Source: an uncultured Actinomycetes bacterium (lineage in GTDB: Bacteria > Actinomycetota > Acidimicrobiia > Acidimicrobiales > RAAP-2). Taken from it: a DNA stretch of 64,000 nt. A model generated the notes under the pieces. It was not told the origin of the DNA. It saw nothing but the letters and a program-made list of their open reading frames with translations, and did no database searches. Positions 1 to 7,753 of this stretch are shown piece after piece; position 1 is the first letter of the stretch, and every line of letters begins with the position of its first letter. The stretch lies in assembly GCA_903830655.1 (NCBI GenBank), contig CAIKUQ010000005.1, forward strand, positions 1-64,000, written 5' to 3'. Made by a program: the position numbers and the translations under genes.

Positions 1-62
1 CTATTCATGTTTCCCCCAATACATTTCCTCGGAGGTTCCCCCAAAAACAGTTCCCCCGAACA
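1..62. mobile_element. possible insertion-sequence end (IS21-like repeats)
   Basis: Three copies of TTCCCCC lie at 11-17, 36-42 and 51-57, each followed by A or G. The block ends in GAACA at 58-62, so its outward reading would start TGTTC. IS21-family ends start with TGT and carry several short internal repeats, so this could be the right end of such an element whose body lies outside the window. No transposase is visible, so this is inference only. Confidence 0.25.
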
Positions 63-79
63 TCGCAATCTTGCGATGA

Positions 80-229
80 CCTAACCCTAACGAGAAGTGG
101 CCGTTGGGTCAAAGCGATTACCCTGCAATTAAGGAGTTTCTAGGTAAAAAGATTTCAGTAGGCCCGCCCTATCGACTAACACTGAGCGAGGGCTACTCTG
201 AACCTTACGGGCCAACGTACGGGGGTTAG
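80..229 (+). pseudogene. 3' tail of an unrecognised gene, probably truncated
   Basis: One frame is open from 80 to the TAG at 227-229 and reads like a real protein end, with segments such as KWPLGQSDYPAIKEFLGKK and a Tyr/Gly/Pro-rich tail GYSEPYGPTYGG. A TGA in the same frame at 77-79 cuts it off from the window start, next to the TTCCCCC repeats. It ends directly before the ATG of the next gene. There is a TTG at 104 but no convincing start. It may be a gene tail left by an insertion or a chance open frame; I do not recognise the family. Confidence 0.3.
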
Positions 230-1300
230 ATGGCCGATCAACTTTTAGAAACCGCGGTCGCCAACTGGGAACCGCGTTTCACGGTAAATGGTGTTGAAGC
301 GAATGACTACGCCCGAATTACTAAACCACTCACCGCATGGGGCCAATGGTGTCAAGCATGGTGCGATGGTGCCGAGGAGTATCTGGCCCTAGCGGAAATA
401 GCCAAAGCCGACGGGCATGCCATTTCGGCAGGTGAACACTTCGCCCGCGCCGCTACATATTTTCATTTTGGCAAGTTCCTCTTTGTGCACGATATGGAAC
501 AAATGCGCGCAGCGCACACTCGGGCCGTATCGGCGCTTACAAACGCATTACCTTTTTTTGTGCCACCGGCTTCGCGAATTGAAATTCCTTACGGTGGCGC
601 CAAAATTGTTGGGGTCTTGCGACGTCCCAACGCAACCGAACGCAAGTGGCCCACGGTAATTTTGATTCCTGGGCTCGATTCGACCAAAGAGGAATTCCGG
701 GATGTCGAAAAGGCATTTCATAAACGAGGGATGGCAACCTTTGCCATGGATGGGCCGGGGCAAGGCGAAGCAGAATACGACCTAAGAATCACTCCCAAAT
801 GGGACGAAGTTGGTACTGCCGTATTGGCAAAACTACTGTCCCTCCCAGATGTAGATGGTGAACGTATTGGCGTCTGGGGCGTAAGTCTTGGTGGTTTTTA
901 TGCTGCACGCCTAGCAGCGAGTGATCTACCAATCGTCGCAACTATTGCATTAGCTGGTCCTTACAACCTGGGTGAAACGTGGGATCGACTCAATCCACTT
1001 ACGAAGAGCGCCTTCATGGTGAGGTCACACTCGCATTCGATTGAAGAAGCAAAGGAAAAAGCCTTCGAATTAACACTCGAGGGCCATGCGCAGAAGATTA
1101 AGAAACCACTCTTAGTGATTATGGGTAAATTGGATCGACTGTTTCCGTACACCGAAGCAGAACGGCTAATCGCGGAGACGACAGGCCCGACGAAATTAAT
1201 TCTGCTCGAGCGTGGTAACCATGGTTGCGCGAACGTCATTCAAGAGCACCGCCCGTATTGCGCGGACTGGATGGCTGATCAGCTATCCGGCGAAGGGTAG
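230..1300 (+). CDS. alpha/beta hydrolase (FrsA/DUF1100-like esterase)
   Basis: A 356-residue alpha/beta hydrolase. The N-terminal ~120 residues are a helical cap-like domain. The hydrolase fold follows with the oxyanion region LIPGLDSTKEE, the nucleophile elbow GVSLGG (Ser), a likely acid Asp in GKLDRLFP and a catalytic His in ERGNHGCAN. This layout matches bacterial hydrolases related to 2,6-dihydroxypseudooxynicotine hydrolase, some of which cleave C-C bonds. The substrate cannot be read from the sequence. There is no signal peptide, so it is cytosolic. The ATG follows the upstream TAG directly. It lies 29 bp before an E2 acyltransferase gene and may be co-transcribed with it, which suggests a role in catabolism of an organic acid or aromatic compound. 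Confidence 0.8.
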   Translation: MADQLLETAVANWEPRFTVNGVEANDYARITKPLTAWGQWCQAWCDGAEEYLALAEIAKADGHAISAGEHFARAATYFHFGKFLFVHDMEQMRAAHTRAVSALTNALPFFVPPASRIEIPYGGAKIVGVLRRPNATERKWPTVILIPGLDSTKEEFRDVEKAFHKRGMATFAMDGPGQGEAEYDLRITPKWDEVGTAVLAKLLSLPDVDGERIGVWGVSLGGFYAARLAASDLPIVATIALAGPYNLGETWDRLNPLTKSAFMVRSHSHSIEEAKEKAFELTLEGHAQKIKKPLLVIMGKLDRLFPYTEAERLIAETTGPTKLILLERGNHGCANVIQEHRPYCADWMADQLSGEG

Positions 1301-1329
1301 TAGCGTGAAACTCGAAACCGGGGGAATGC

Positions 1330-2700
1330 ATGTCTGATGTCACGATGCCACAATTAGGAGAAACGGTCGCCGACGGTACCGTTACCAAGTGGTTTAAGGC
1401 GGTGGGTGACCAAATCGAAAAGGGTGAAACTCTTTTTGAAGTCGCCACCGACAAGGTGGACACCGAAATCCCCGCCCCAGCAACCGGAGTCCTAACGGCG
1501 ATCCTGGTGGCTGCTGGGCTAACTGTTGATGTGGGAACGATACTCGCGACCATCGATGGCGTCGCAACAACGAGTGACGGACCCACTGCGCCGACTTCTC
1601 CCACCGCTCCGACACCTTCAGAAACACCAAGTGCCGCACCAGTTAAGTCGGTGGCAGCGAGCGCGGTAGCTCTCAAGGCTGATGGTCGACTCTCTCCGGT
1701 TGTACGTCGACTACTTGGCGAACTGAATCTCCGTGCCGATCAGGTGACTGGGACGGGACCGAATGGGCGTATCAAGCGGACTGACGTACTGTCTTTTGCT
1801 CCCAGTGGCGTCCAGGTCGGAGCGCTCTCTCCGGTCGTGCGGCGTTTATTGGAAGAGCGTGGATTGCAGGCTAGTCAAATCATCGGCACTGGGGCTAACG
1901 GCCGATTGACTCGCAAAGATGTAGAGGCGTTCAAACCAAAGTCATCTTCGCCACCATTGAATTCAGCCTTCGTACCTTCGGCGTTGTCAGGCGATGAAGT
2001 GATTCCGTTCACCAAGATTCGGAAGTTGACCGCCGAGCATATGACACTTTCAAAGGCAATCTCCGCTCACACTTTGATGGCGAAAGAGATTGACTACGAA
2101 GCAGTCGAGCGAGTCCGTCGCGTGGCTGGTGGAGCGTTTAAACAAGAGGAGGGCTTCTCCCTCACTTTTCTCGCTTTCAACGCAGCCGCGACCCTGGAGG
2201 CACTTCGTGAGTTTCCACTCTTGAATGCTTCGGTTGGAGATAATGAATTAATTGTCCACCACAATCTGAATCTCGGTATCGCCGTTGATCTTGACTCCGA
2301 GGGTCTCGTGGTCCCTGTCATGAAGAACGCCGACCAACTTTCACTCCGTGAAATAGCTCGTTCCATTAGAGAACTGGCTACTCGTGCACGGGGCAAGAAG
2401 CTTTCGATTGATTCATTCAATGGTGGAACCTTTACCATCACTAATCCTGGCCCATTTGGCACGTTCATCACCGGGGCGGTAATTAACCAACCCCAAGTAG
2501 CAATCCTCTCGACCGATGGAGTGCAGCGAAAGCCCGTAGTCGTGAGTGCAGCGGATGGCTCCGAATCAATTGCCATCCATTCGGTCGGAATTCTCGCCCT
2601 GACCTTTGATCACCGGGCGGTGGATGGCGCCTACGCCGCACAATTCTTGGTCCGGATAGCGGAAATTATCGCTACTAGAGACTGGTTGAGCGAGCTCTAA
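1330..2700 (+). CDS. 2-oxo acid dehydrogenase E2 component with two E3-binding domains
   Basis: Dihydrolipoamide acyltransferase of a 2-oxo acid dehydrogenase complex, 456 residues. An N-terminal lipoyl domain carries the lipoyl lysine at residue 42 in TDKVDTEIPAP. An Ala/Pro/Thr linker follows, then two peripheral-subunit-binding domains at about residues 121-154 and 166-199, both starting LSPVVRRLL and ending NGRxxRxDV. The catalytic domain (about 218-456) has the active-site motif DHRAVDG near the C-terminus. The doubled E3-binding domain is unusual; E2 proteins normally vary in lipoyl domain number. No E1 or E3 gene is visible here, so whether it serves pyruvate, 2-oxoglutarate or branched-chain oxo acids is open. 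Confidence 0.9.
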   Translation: MSDVTMPQLGETVADGTVTKWFKAVGDQIEKGETLFEVATDKVDTEIPAPATGVLTAILVAAGLTVDVGTILATIDGVATTSDGPTAPTSPTAPTPSETPSAAPVKSVAASAVALKADGRLSPVVRRLLGELNLRADQVTGTGPNGRIKRTDVLSFAPSGVQVGALSPVVRRLLEERGLQASQIIGTGANGRLTRKDVEAFKPKSSSPPLNSAFVPSALSGDEVIPFTKIRKLTAEHMTLSKAISAHTLMAKEIDYEAVERVRRVAGGAFKQEEGFSLTFLAFNAAATLEALREFPLLNASVGDNELIVHHNLNLGIAVDLDSEGLVVPVMKNADQLSLREIARSIRELATRARGKKLSIDSFNGGTFTITNPGPFGTFITGAVINQPQVAILSTDGVQRKPVVVSAADGSESIAIHSVGILALTFDHRAVDGAYAAQFLVRIAEIIATRDWLSEL

Positions 2701-2722
2701 GTCGCCGAGGGCCTCAAGTGAG

Positions 2723-2728
2723 TAGCCT
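2723..2728 (+). promoter_or_regulatory. -10 box TAGCCT of the TetR gene
   Basis: TAGCCT ends 6 nt before the GTG at 2735, with no Shine-Dalgarno sequence between, as expected for a leaderless transcript. Confidence 0.4.
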
Positions 2729-2734
2729 GAACGA

Positions 2735-3340
2735 GTGACTAGAGATCGGATACTCGAAGCCGCGGCGAAGGAAATTGAAGCGAACGGCTTGACACAGTTT
2801 CGTGTCAAACGCGTGGCGTCCGAGGCCAATATTTCGGTGGCCCTCCTGTATTCCTACTTCGAGGACCGCGAAGGCCTTATTGCGGCAACCATTGTGCACC
2901 GTTTTCGCCAAGTCTTGGTCGGGACGGCTGAAATCTTCACTAAACCGTTGCGGAGTGTTGAAACCTCTGAACAGTTACAAAGGGCCCTGCACTCAATGAT
3001 TGCTGAAGCGCAGTCGCCCGAGCGTGACAACGCCCGTCTCATGCGAATTGAAGGCATCTCATTTGCTCGCCATAATCCGGTAGCCCGAGACGGTTTGGCC
3101 GACGCCCGGCGTGAAGCATCGACAATGATTATTGAAGTTGTGCGGCCCCTAGCTGAAAAAGGACTGCTAACCGAAGGGATGACCCCCGTTGCTTTCGCTC
3201 GAATTTGGTATGCACTCTTCTTCGGACAGATCTCCCTGGAGGGGGAGCACGACCTAGCTATCCCTCAAGATGAATGGCTCACCGCACTCGATACTCTGGC
3301 CGACGGAATTATTGCGCACACTATTCGCCAAACGACCTAA
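2735..3340 (+). CDS. TetR family transcriptional regulator
   Basis: A 201-residue TetR-type repressor. The N-terminal helix-turn-helix spans about residues 5-50 (TRDRILEAAAKEIEANG, then VASEANISVALLYSYFEDREGL), followed by an all-helical ligand/dimer domain. The GTG start is placed by the N-terminal domain boundary and by the TAGCCT box 6 nt upstream. The next gene starts 4 bp after its stop. The ligand is unknown; the flanking E2 acyltransferase and GH3-like genes are possible targets, or it may regulate only itself. Confidence 0.85.
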   Translation: MTRDRILEAAAKEIEANGLTQFRVKRVASEANISVALLYSYFEDREGLIAATIVHRFRQVLVGTAEIFTKPLRSVETSEQLQRALHSMIAEAQSPERDNARLMRIEGISFARHNPVARDGLADARREASTMIIEVVRPLAEKGLLTEGMTPVAFARIWYALFFGQISLEGEHDLAIPQDEWLTALDTLADGIIAHTIRQTT

Positions 3341-3344
3341 GGTC

Positions 3345-4475
3345 GTGCGGATAGTGCGCCGGCTTCTGGCTCTCTTACTCCTACTGTTAACACTGATGAT
3401 CCCAAAGGCGCTTGCCGCCTCGACAGCCACCACGTCGCCTTCGTGCCAAAACTCACTGGATCTGAACGGATTGACCGTTATGCAACTTGCCAGCATGCTC
3501 ATTGTTCCCACCGTCAGCGCAACCTCTTTGAGTGGGATAACGGCTATTTCTGCGGCTGGCTATGGCGGAGTGATGATTAGCGGAAATGTCGCGCCGAGAA
3601 ACTTCGCAACAAGCATCGGAGCGATGCAGAACGGCAGTGTTTGGCAAATGCCACTGTATGTAATGACGGATGCTGAGGGCGGTGGTGTAATGCGATTGGC
3701 GAATGCCCTTCCTAGTGTCCCGTGGGCCAAAAACATGGGGTCGTGGAGCGCAAGTCGCATTACAGCTCAGGCAAACTCGTTGGCACAGTCACTCCAAGCC
3801 CTTGGCATAAATATGGACCTTGCGCCAGTCGCTGATGTTGATGCGCGACATGACATCCCTGGAGCCACCAATCCCGATGGTCTTAGGAGTTTCTCGGGAA
3901 GTCCGACGATCGCCGCAACTGACGCTGCGGCGTTTATGGCTGGGCTTAAGGCGCAGCGGGTTACACCAGTGGCCAAACACTTTCCCGGAATCGGATATTC
4001 ATCTCGTAACTCTGACTATGGATCGGCCGCAACAAAATCTTGGTTAGCTCTGCAGTCGAGTGGACTTCTTGCCTTTAAAACCTTGATTGCCGCCCACGTT
4101 TCGGTGATCATGATGTCCAACGATTGGACCCCTGGATTTTCGAACTTGCCGGCCAGTATCTCGCCGTTGATGTACTCCTACTTGCGGAACTCACTACATT
4201 TCTCCGGACTTATCATTACGGATTCTCTTTCGGCCGGCGCGTTCAGCACTCTTCATGGGGGGCTATCAATGAGGGCCGTTCAGGCAATTGGCGCGGGGGC
4301 CGACTTGGTGCTCCTCGGGGGCTCCTCATCCGTCGCCCAGGCCATGTCAAATGCGAATGCCGCTCGAGCCACTATTGCGCTGGCCGTTCGAAATGGACAA
4401 CTGCCTCTACAAACTTTGCGCAATGCGGCCGGGGCGGTGTGGGCGGCTAAAGCAAACCAGTTCTGCGCGCGCTAG
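3345..4475 (+). CDS. secreted glycoside hydrolase family 3-like protein with altered catalytic loop
   Basis: GH3 N-terminal-domain protein of about 376 residues, related to NagZ-type beta-N-acetylhexosaminidases. I chose the GTG at 3345 rather than an ATG at 3270 because 3270 lies inside the TetR gene and the later start begins with a clean signal peptide: MRIVRRLL, a Leu-rich core and a cut near ALAAS. The family motif KHFPG is present (about 3975-3990) but reads KHFPGIGYSSRNSDYG, where NagZ has KHFPGHG followed by a Ser-His. The nucleophile Asp is kept in IITDSLSAGAF (about 4210). Loss of the His used as general acid/base suggests a changed mechanism or substrate, or a binding role. It acts outside the membrane. 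Confidence 0.8.
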   Translation: MRIVRRLLALLLLLLTLMIPKALAASTATTSPSCQNSLDLNGLTVMQLASMLIVPTVSATSLSGITAISAAGYGGVMISGNVAPRNFATSIGAMQNGSVWQMPLYVMTDAEGGGVMRLANALPSVPWAKNMGSWSASRITAQANSLAQSLQALGINMDLAPVADVDARHDIPGATNPDGLRSFSGSPTIAATDAAAFMAGLKAQRVTPVAKHFPGIGYSSRNSDYGSAATKSWLALQSSGLLAFKTLIAAHVSVIMMSNDWTPGFSNLPASISPLMYSYLRNSLHFSGLIITDSLSAGAFSTLHGGLSMRAVQAIGAGADLVLLGGSSSVAQAMSNANAARATIALAVRNGQLPLQTLRNAAGAVWAAKANQFCAR

Positions 4476-4606
4476 AGATAGTGGGGCGGGATTTCTGCGT
4501 CACTACGACGCGCAAGTCGTAACTGCTCTTGCAGTCGCTGTACTTCGTTGCGCAGGGCACTGATTATTGCTTCTAGATCTTCGACTGAGGGCTCGTTGTT
4601 ACTCAC
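4472..4606 (-). CDS. SlyX-like coiled-coil microprotein, 44 aa
   Basis: A small gene on the minus strand with a GTG start at 4606, preceded by GAGAGG at a normal distance, and a TAG stop at 4472-4474 that overlaps the stop of the convergent GH3-like gene. The product has a predicted coiled coil (VEDLEAIISALRNEVQRLQE) and ends in IPPHYL. SlyX of proteobacteria is a short coiled-coil protein that ends in PPPHY, so both layout and C-terminal signature match, although this protein is shorter than the roughly 70 residues usual for SlyX. Function of the family is unknown. The ribosome binding site, helix pattern and signature tail make it a real gene in my view. Confidence 0.65.
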   Translation of the reverse strand: MSNNEPSVEDLEAIISALRNEVQRLQEQLRLARRSDAEIPPHYL

Positions 4607-4769
4607 CTCTCAATTTTCTCATAAATTCATCGGAATTGTGCAAAGTTTTTTCACTATAAAATTCGGGTTTCCGAGCAGTAAGGGAGAAGAGTGCCAATTA
4701 TTAGCGCCGTGGTTAGTTAGCGTTGAGTTGTTACCCCAAAAGGGGAATGAATAAGCAAGGGAGACATTT
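4607..4769 (+). promoter_or_regulatory. intergenic promoter region of the APC permease
   Basis: AT-rich 163-bp gap between the divergently transcribed SlyX-like gene and the permease. A good -10-like TATAAAAT lies at 4655-4662, without a well-spaced -35. A short palindrome CCCCAAAAGGGG lies around 4733-4745, near the permease ribosome binding site GGGAGA. No open frame of interest. Confidence 0.35.
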
Positions 4770-6308
4770 ATGTCAGAACAAGGTATGAGGACCCAAGACG
4801 ATGTTCGTCTGCAGGCCCTCGGATACCGCCCAGAGCTGTCGCGAGTGCTTTCACTCTTTGACAACTTCTCGGTGGCCTTTAGTTATTTGAGCCCAATGGT
4901 AGGAATTTTCTCGCTGTTCGGCCTCGGTTTAGCCATGGGTGGTCCTCGTTATATCTGGACCATGCCAGTCGTTGTGGGCTTCATGACCCTCGTCGCGCTG
5001 GTTTTTGGTGAGCTGTCCAGCGAGTACCCATTGTCGGGGGCGCTCTACCAGTACGGTAAGTACAACGTTGGCGCTCGCTACGGCTGGTACGTCGGTTGGA
5101 TCTACGGATTCGCTCTCTTGGCCACCGTTGCTTCAGTGGACTCGGGTGTAGTCGGATACGTTGCCGCGTTGAGCCACAACATCTTTAAAACCAATTGGGA
5201 TCCCGCTAATCACCTAACCATCTTCATCATTACTGGAGCGGTTATCTTGCTCTCGACGGTGTTGAACTCGGTCGGAGCGAAGATCATGGGCCGTGTTGCC
5301 TCTATTGGTGTGTACATTGAGACCATTGGAACCTTCGGCGTGTTTATTACGCTTTGGATTAAGGGTTTTCACCAGGGCTTCGGCTCAATCTTTACCACCC
5401 AGCACGTTGAACAAGGTTCGATGTTTGGTGGCCACTGGTTGACTGGTGCAGCATTGGTTGCGGTCCTCGCCAACGTTTACATCTTCTTTGGCTTCGAATC
5501 CGCAGGAGACATTGCCGAAGAGACGGTAGACCCCGGTCGCCAGGTGCCGCGCGCTATGCGCAATGCGCTCTTGTACGGTGGCATTGCTTCCTTCGTCCTC
5601 GTCTTAGGGTTGCTGTTGGCAATTCCTAAGGGTGGTTTCGCGGCCGTCGCAACGGGTGGTGCTGGCGTGATCTTGGCAACCTTGCCAAGTGGCATCCAAA
5701 ACCTCTTCTTGTTGATGATCATCATCGCCTTCTTTAGCTGCGGTACCGCAGTACAGGGCGCTGGTGCTCGAGTGATCTTTGGCTTGGCTCGTGACGGGGG
5801 AGTTCCATTCTCCGAGAAGATGCGCGAAATTCACCCCAAGCACAAGACACCAAGTAACGCAATTTGGCTAGGTGCAGTTGTGCCGTTCCTCTTCTTGCTG
5901 CTCGTGCTGGTTAACCCATCGAACAATGTTCATGTTTTGTGGTTTGACTACCCAGCGCACATCAATGCGCTGTACGCACTGGTGTCGTTTGCCACTTCGG
6001 GTATTTACTTGTCATTCTTCCTTACTGTGCTCGGTGCATTGATTGCGCGTACGCGTGGTTGGAAGCCCTCTGGCCAGTTCACCCTTGGCAAGTGGGGCAT
6101 GCCCGTAACAATTACAGCTGCGGTGTACTTGCTCTTGATGCTGCTGAACATTGTTTGGCCAAGTTCGCTAGCGAGCGGCCGCGCCTACTTTAACTATGGC
6201 TGGATCACCCTAATGGTGATGCTCGTCATTGTTGTTTTAGGTGCGCTGTACGAGACGATTTCTCGTCCCGACCGCAAGATCTCCGCGCATCGCGTAGAGA
6301 AGAACTAG
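4770..6308 (+). CDS. APC family amino acid/amine permease
   Basis: A 512-residue integral membrane permease with about 12 hydrophobic segments. The start LQALGYRPELSRVLSLFDNFSVAFS and the following GPRYIWTMP and ELSSEYPLSGALYQY segments resemble the amino acid/choline (ACT) branch of the APC superfamily, which includes GABA and choline carriers. The ATG at 4770 has the binding site GGGAGA 9 nt upstream. The gene stands alone between a promoter region and a strong two-way terminator. It is convergent with glutamate dehydrogenase, so uptake of glutamate- or GABA-related substrates is possible, but the substrate is not determined. Confidence 0.85.
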   Translation: MSEQGMRTQDDVRLQALGYRPELSRVLSLFDNFSVAFSYLSPMVGIFSLFGLGLAMGGPRYIWTMPVVVGFMTLVALVFGELSSEYPLSGALYQYGKYNVGARYGWYVGWIYGFALLATVASVDSGVVGYVAALSHNIFKTNWDPANHLTIFIITGAVILLSTVLNSVGAKIMGRVASIGVYIETIGTFGVFITLWIKGFHQGFGSIFTTQHVEQGSMFGGHWLTGAALVAVLANVYIFFGFESAGDIAEETVDPGRQVPRAMRNALLYGGIASFVLVLGLLLAIPKGGFAAVATGGAGVILATLPSGIQNLFLLMIIIAFFSCGTAVQGAGARVIFGLARDGGVPFSEKMREIHPKHKTPSNAIWLGAVVPFLFLLLVLVNPSNNVHVLWFDYPAHINALYALVSFATSGIYLSFFLTVLGALIARTRGWKPSGQFTLGKWGMPVTITAAVYLLLMLLNIVWPSSLASGRAYFNYGWITLMVMLVIVVLGALYETISRPDRKISAHRVEKN

Positions 6309-6321
6309 CGCACTAAACAAG

Positions 6322-6356
6322 AAAACCCCCGAGCCCTAGGGCTCGGGGGTTTTTTG
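6322..6356. terminator. bidirectional intrinsic terminator
   Basis: A perfect GC-rich stem (CCCCCGAGCCC / GGGCTCGGGGG, loop TAG) with an A-run before and a T-run after. It can end both the permease mRNA (+) and the glutamate dehydrogenase mRNA (-). Confidence 0.9.
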
Positions 6357-6367
6357 TTGCCTAGGAA

Positions 6368-7684
6368 TCAGGGAAAGAGTCCGCGAACTTCCGTCGCTTC
6401 GGCGATGCGCTCGACGCCAACCGCAATTGCGGTCTCGCGCAGCGGCACTTTAAGTTCCTGGTGCCGCTTCCACACATGCTCGAAGGCGTCGTTCATAGTC
6501 TTTTCCAAGCGATGCATAAAGAGATCGGTCTCCCACATGTAGCCCTGAATGTCTTGGGCCCATTCGAAGTACGAGGCAACCACTCCACCGGCGTTAGCTA
6601 AAACATCTGGAACCGCAATGATGCCTCGCCGGTTGAGAACTTCGGCACCATCTCCCGTGGTGGGACCATTGGCGGCCTCAATAACGATGTTGGCCGACAT
6701 TGTTTCGGCAACATGCGCGTCGATGACGCCACCGAGGGCGGCGGGGATAGCAATCGTGCAAGGAATTGCAAAGAAGGCTTCCGAAGGCACTTCGGTCGCT
6801 CCAGCAAAGCCCATGACGGTTCCGGTGGCGGCAAAATGCTCGGCCAACTTAGTTGCGTCGATTCCTTCGGGTACGTGGATGGCCCCGCGAACGTCAGCGA
6901 TACCAACTACGCGAATACCACGTTCGGTGAGGAATTTGACCAACGGGGCTCCGACCTTGCCGTACCCTTGGATAATCACACTTTCATCGCCGACGGGACG
7001 ATCAAGGTGACGAAGTATTGCGAGGGTGCAAATTGTGACGCCGAGTGAGGTCGCACCGGCGTGGCCCAAGGTACCGCCGATTGAAAGTGGCTTACCGGTT
7101 ACGACACCGGGAGTGTTGTAACCACGGAGCATTGAAACGGTATCCATGATCCAGCTCATAATCTGCATATCGGTGTTGATGTCCGGCGCGGGAATATCAC
7201 GGTCGGGCCCAATAATTGGGGCAATAGAGAAGGCGTAGCGGCGAGTAAGCCGCTCAAGCTCAGCGCGACTCAGCTTCGTGGGGTCAACGCGAACGCCACC
7301 TTTGGCGCCACCGTAGGGAATGTTGACGACCGCACACTTAATAGACATGTCGCCACTCAACGCGGCAATTTCGTCTTCGTTGACGGACTGGTGGAAACGA
7401 ATACCACCCTTGCCAGGACCACGAGCGGTGTCGTGTTGGATGCGCCAGCCGGTGTACATCTGGACACTGCCGTTATCCATGCGCACGGGAATAGATACTT
7501 CGAGAACGCGCTCGGGGGCCACGATGCGCTGAACCAAATCTGGATCGAGTCCCAACAACTTTCCAGCTGACTCAATCAGGGAAACTACGCGCAACCAGGG
7601 GTTAAATTCTCCGTGGAGGACTTCATCTGGACGAGTGACCACGCTGTCACCAACCTTTGAACGGGGAGCCTCGTTGCTCCACAA
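6368..7684 (-). CDS. gdhA: Glu/Leu/Phe/Val dehydrogenase (glutamate dehydrogenase)
   Basis: NAD(P)-dependent oxidative deaminase, most likely glutamate dehydrogenase, linking glutamate with 2-oxoglutarate and ammonia. The substrate domain has GPGKGGIRFHQSV and the catalytic-lysine region PYGGAKGGVRVDP. The Rossmann domain has the dinucleotide loop IQGYGKVGAPL. EAANGPTTGDGAEVL and PDVLANAGGVVASYFEWAQ follow, all typical of the hexameric family at about 420-440 residues. The start is uncertain: TTG at 7684 gives 438 residues with no clear ribosome binding site; a GTG 14 codons downstream, after GGTGA, is an alternative and would remove only the variable N-terminus. Confidence 0.92.
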   Translation of the reverse strand: MWSNEAPRSKVGDSVVTRPDEVLHGEFNPWLRVVSLIESAGKLLGLDPDLVQRIVAPERVLEVSIPVRMDNGSVQMYTGWRIQHDTARGPGKGGIRFHQSVNEDEIAALSGDMSIKCAVVNIPYGGAKGGVRVDPTKLSRAELERLTRRYAFSIAPIIGPDRDIPAPDINTDMQIMSWIMDTVSMLRGYNTPGVVTGKPLSIGGTLGHAGATSLGVTICTLAILRHLDRPVGDESVIIQGYGKVGAPLVKFLTERGIRVVGIADVRGAIHVPEGIDATKLAEHFAATGTVMGFAGATEVPSEAFFAIPCTIAIPAALGGVIDAHVAETMSANIVIEAANGPTTGDGAEVLNRRGIIAVPDVLANAGGVVASYFEWAQDIQGYMWETDLFMHRLEKTMNDAFEHVWKRHQELKVPLRETAIAVGVERIAEATEVRGLFP

Positions 7685-7753
7685 ATAGCCTAGGACAGTC
7701 GCTCTAGTTCCTTCGAACTAGGAACCTAGGGAATTTAGGGATGTACGAAATTC

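Noticed and set aside
1236-1676. 146-codon minus-strand frame over the E2 gene
   Set aside because: Antisense to the lipoyl domain; Val/Ala/Ser/Thr-rich shadow translation without a start signal.
3270-3344. ATG at 3270 as the start of the GH3-like gene
   Set aside because: It lies inside the TetR gene in another frame; the GTG at 3345 begins a proper signal peptide directly after the TetR stop.
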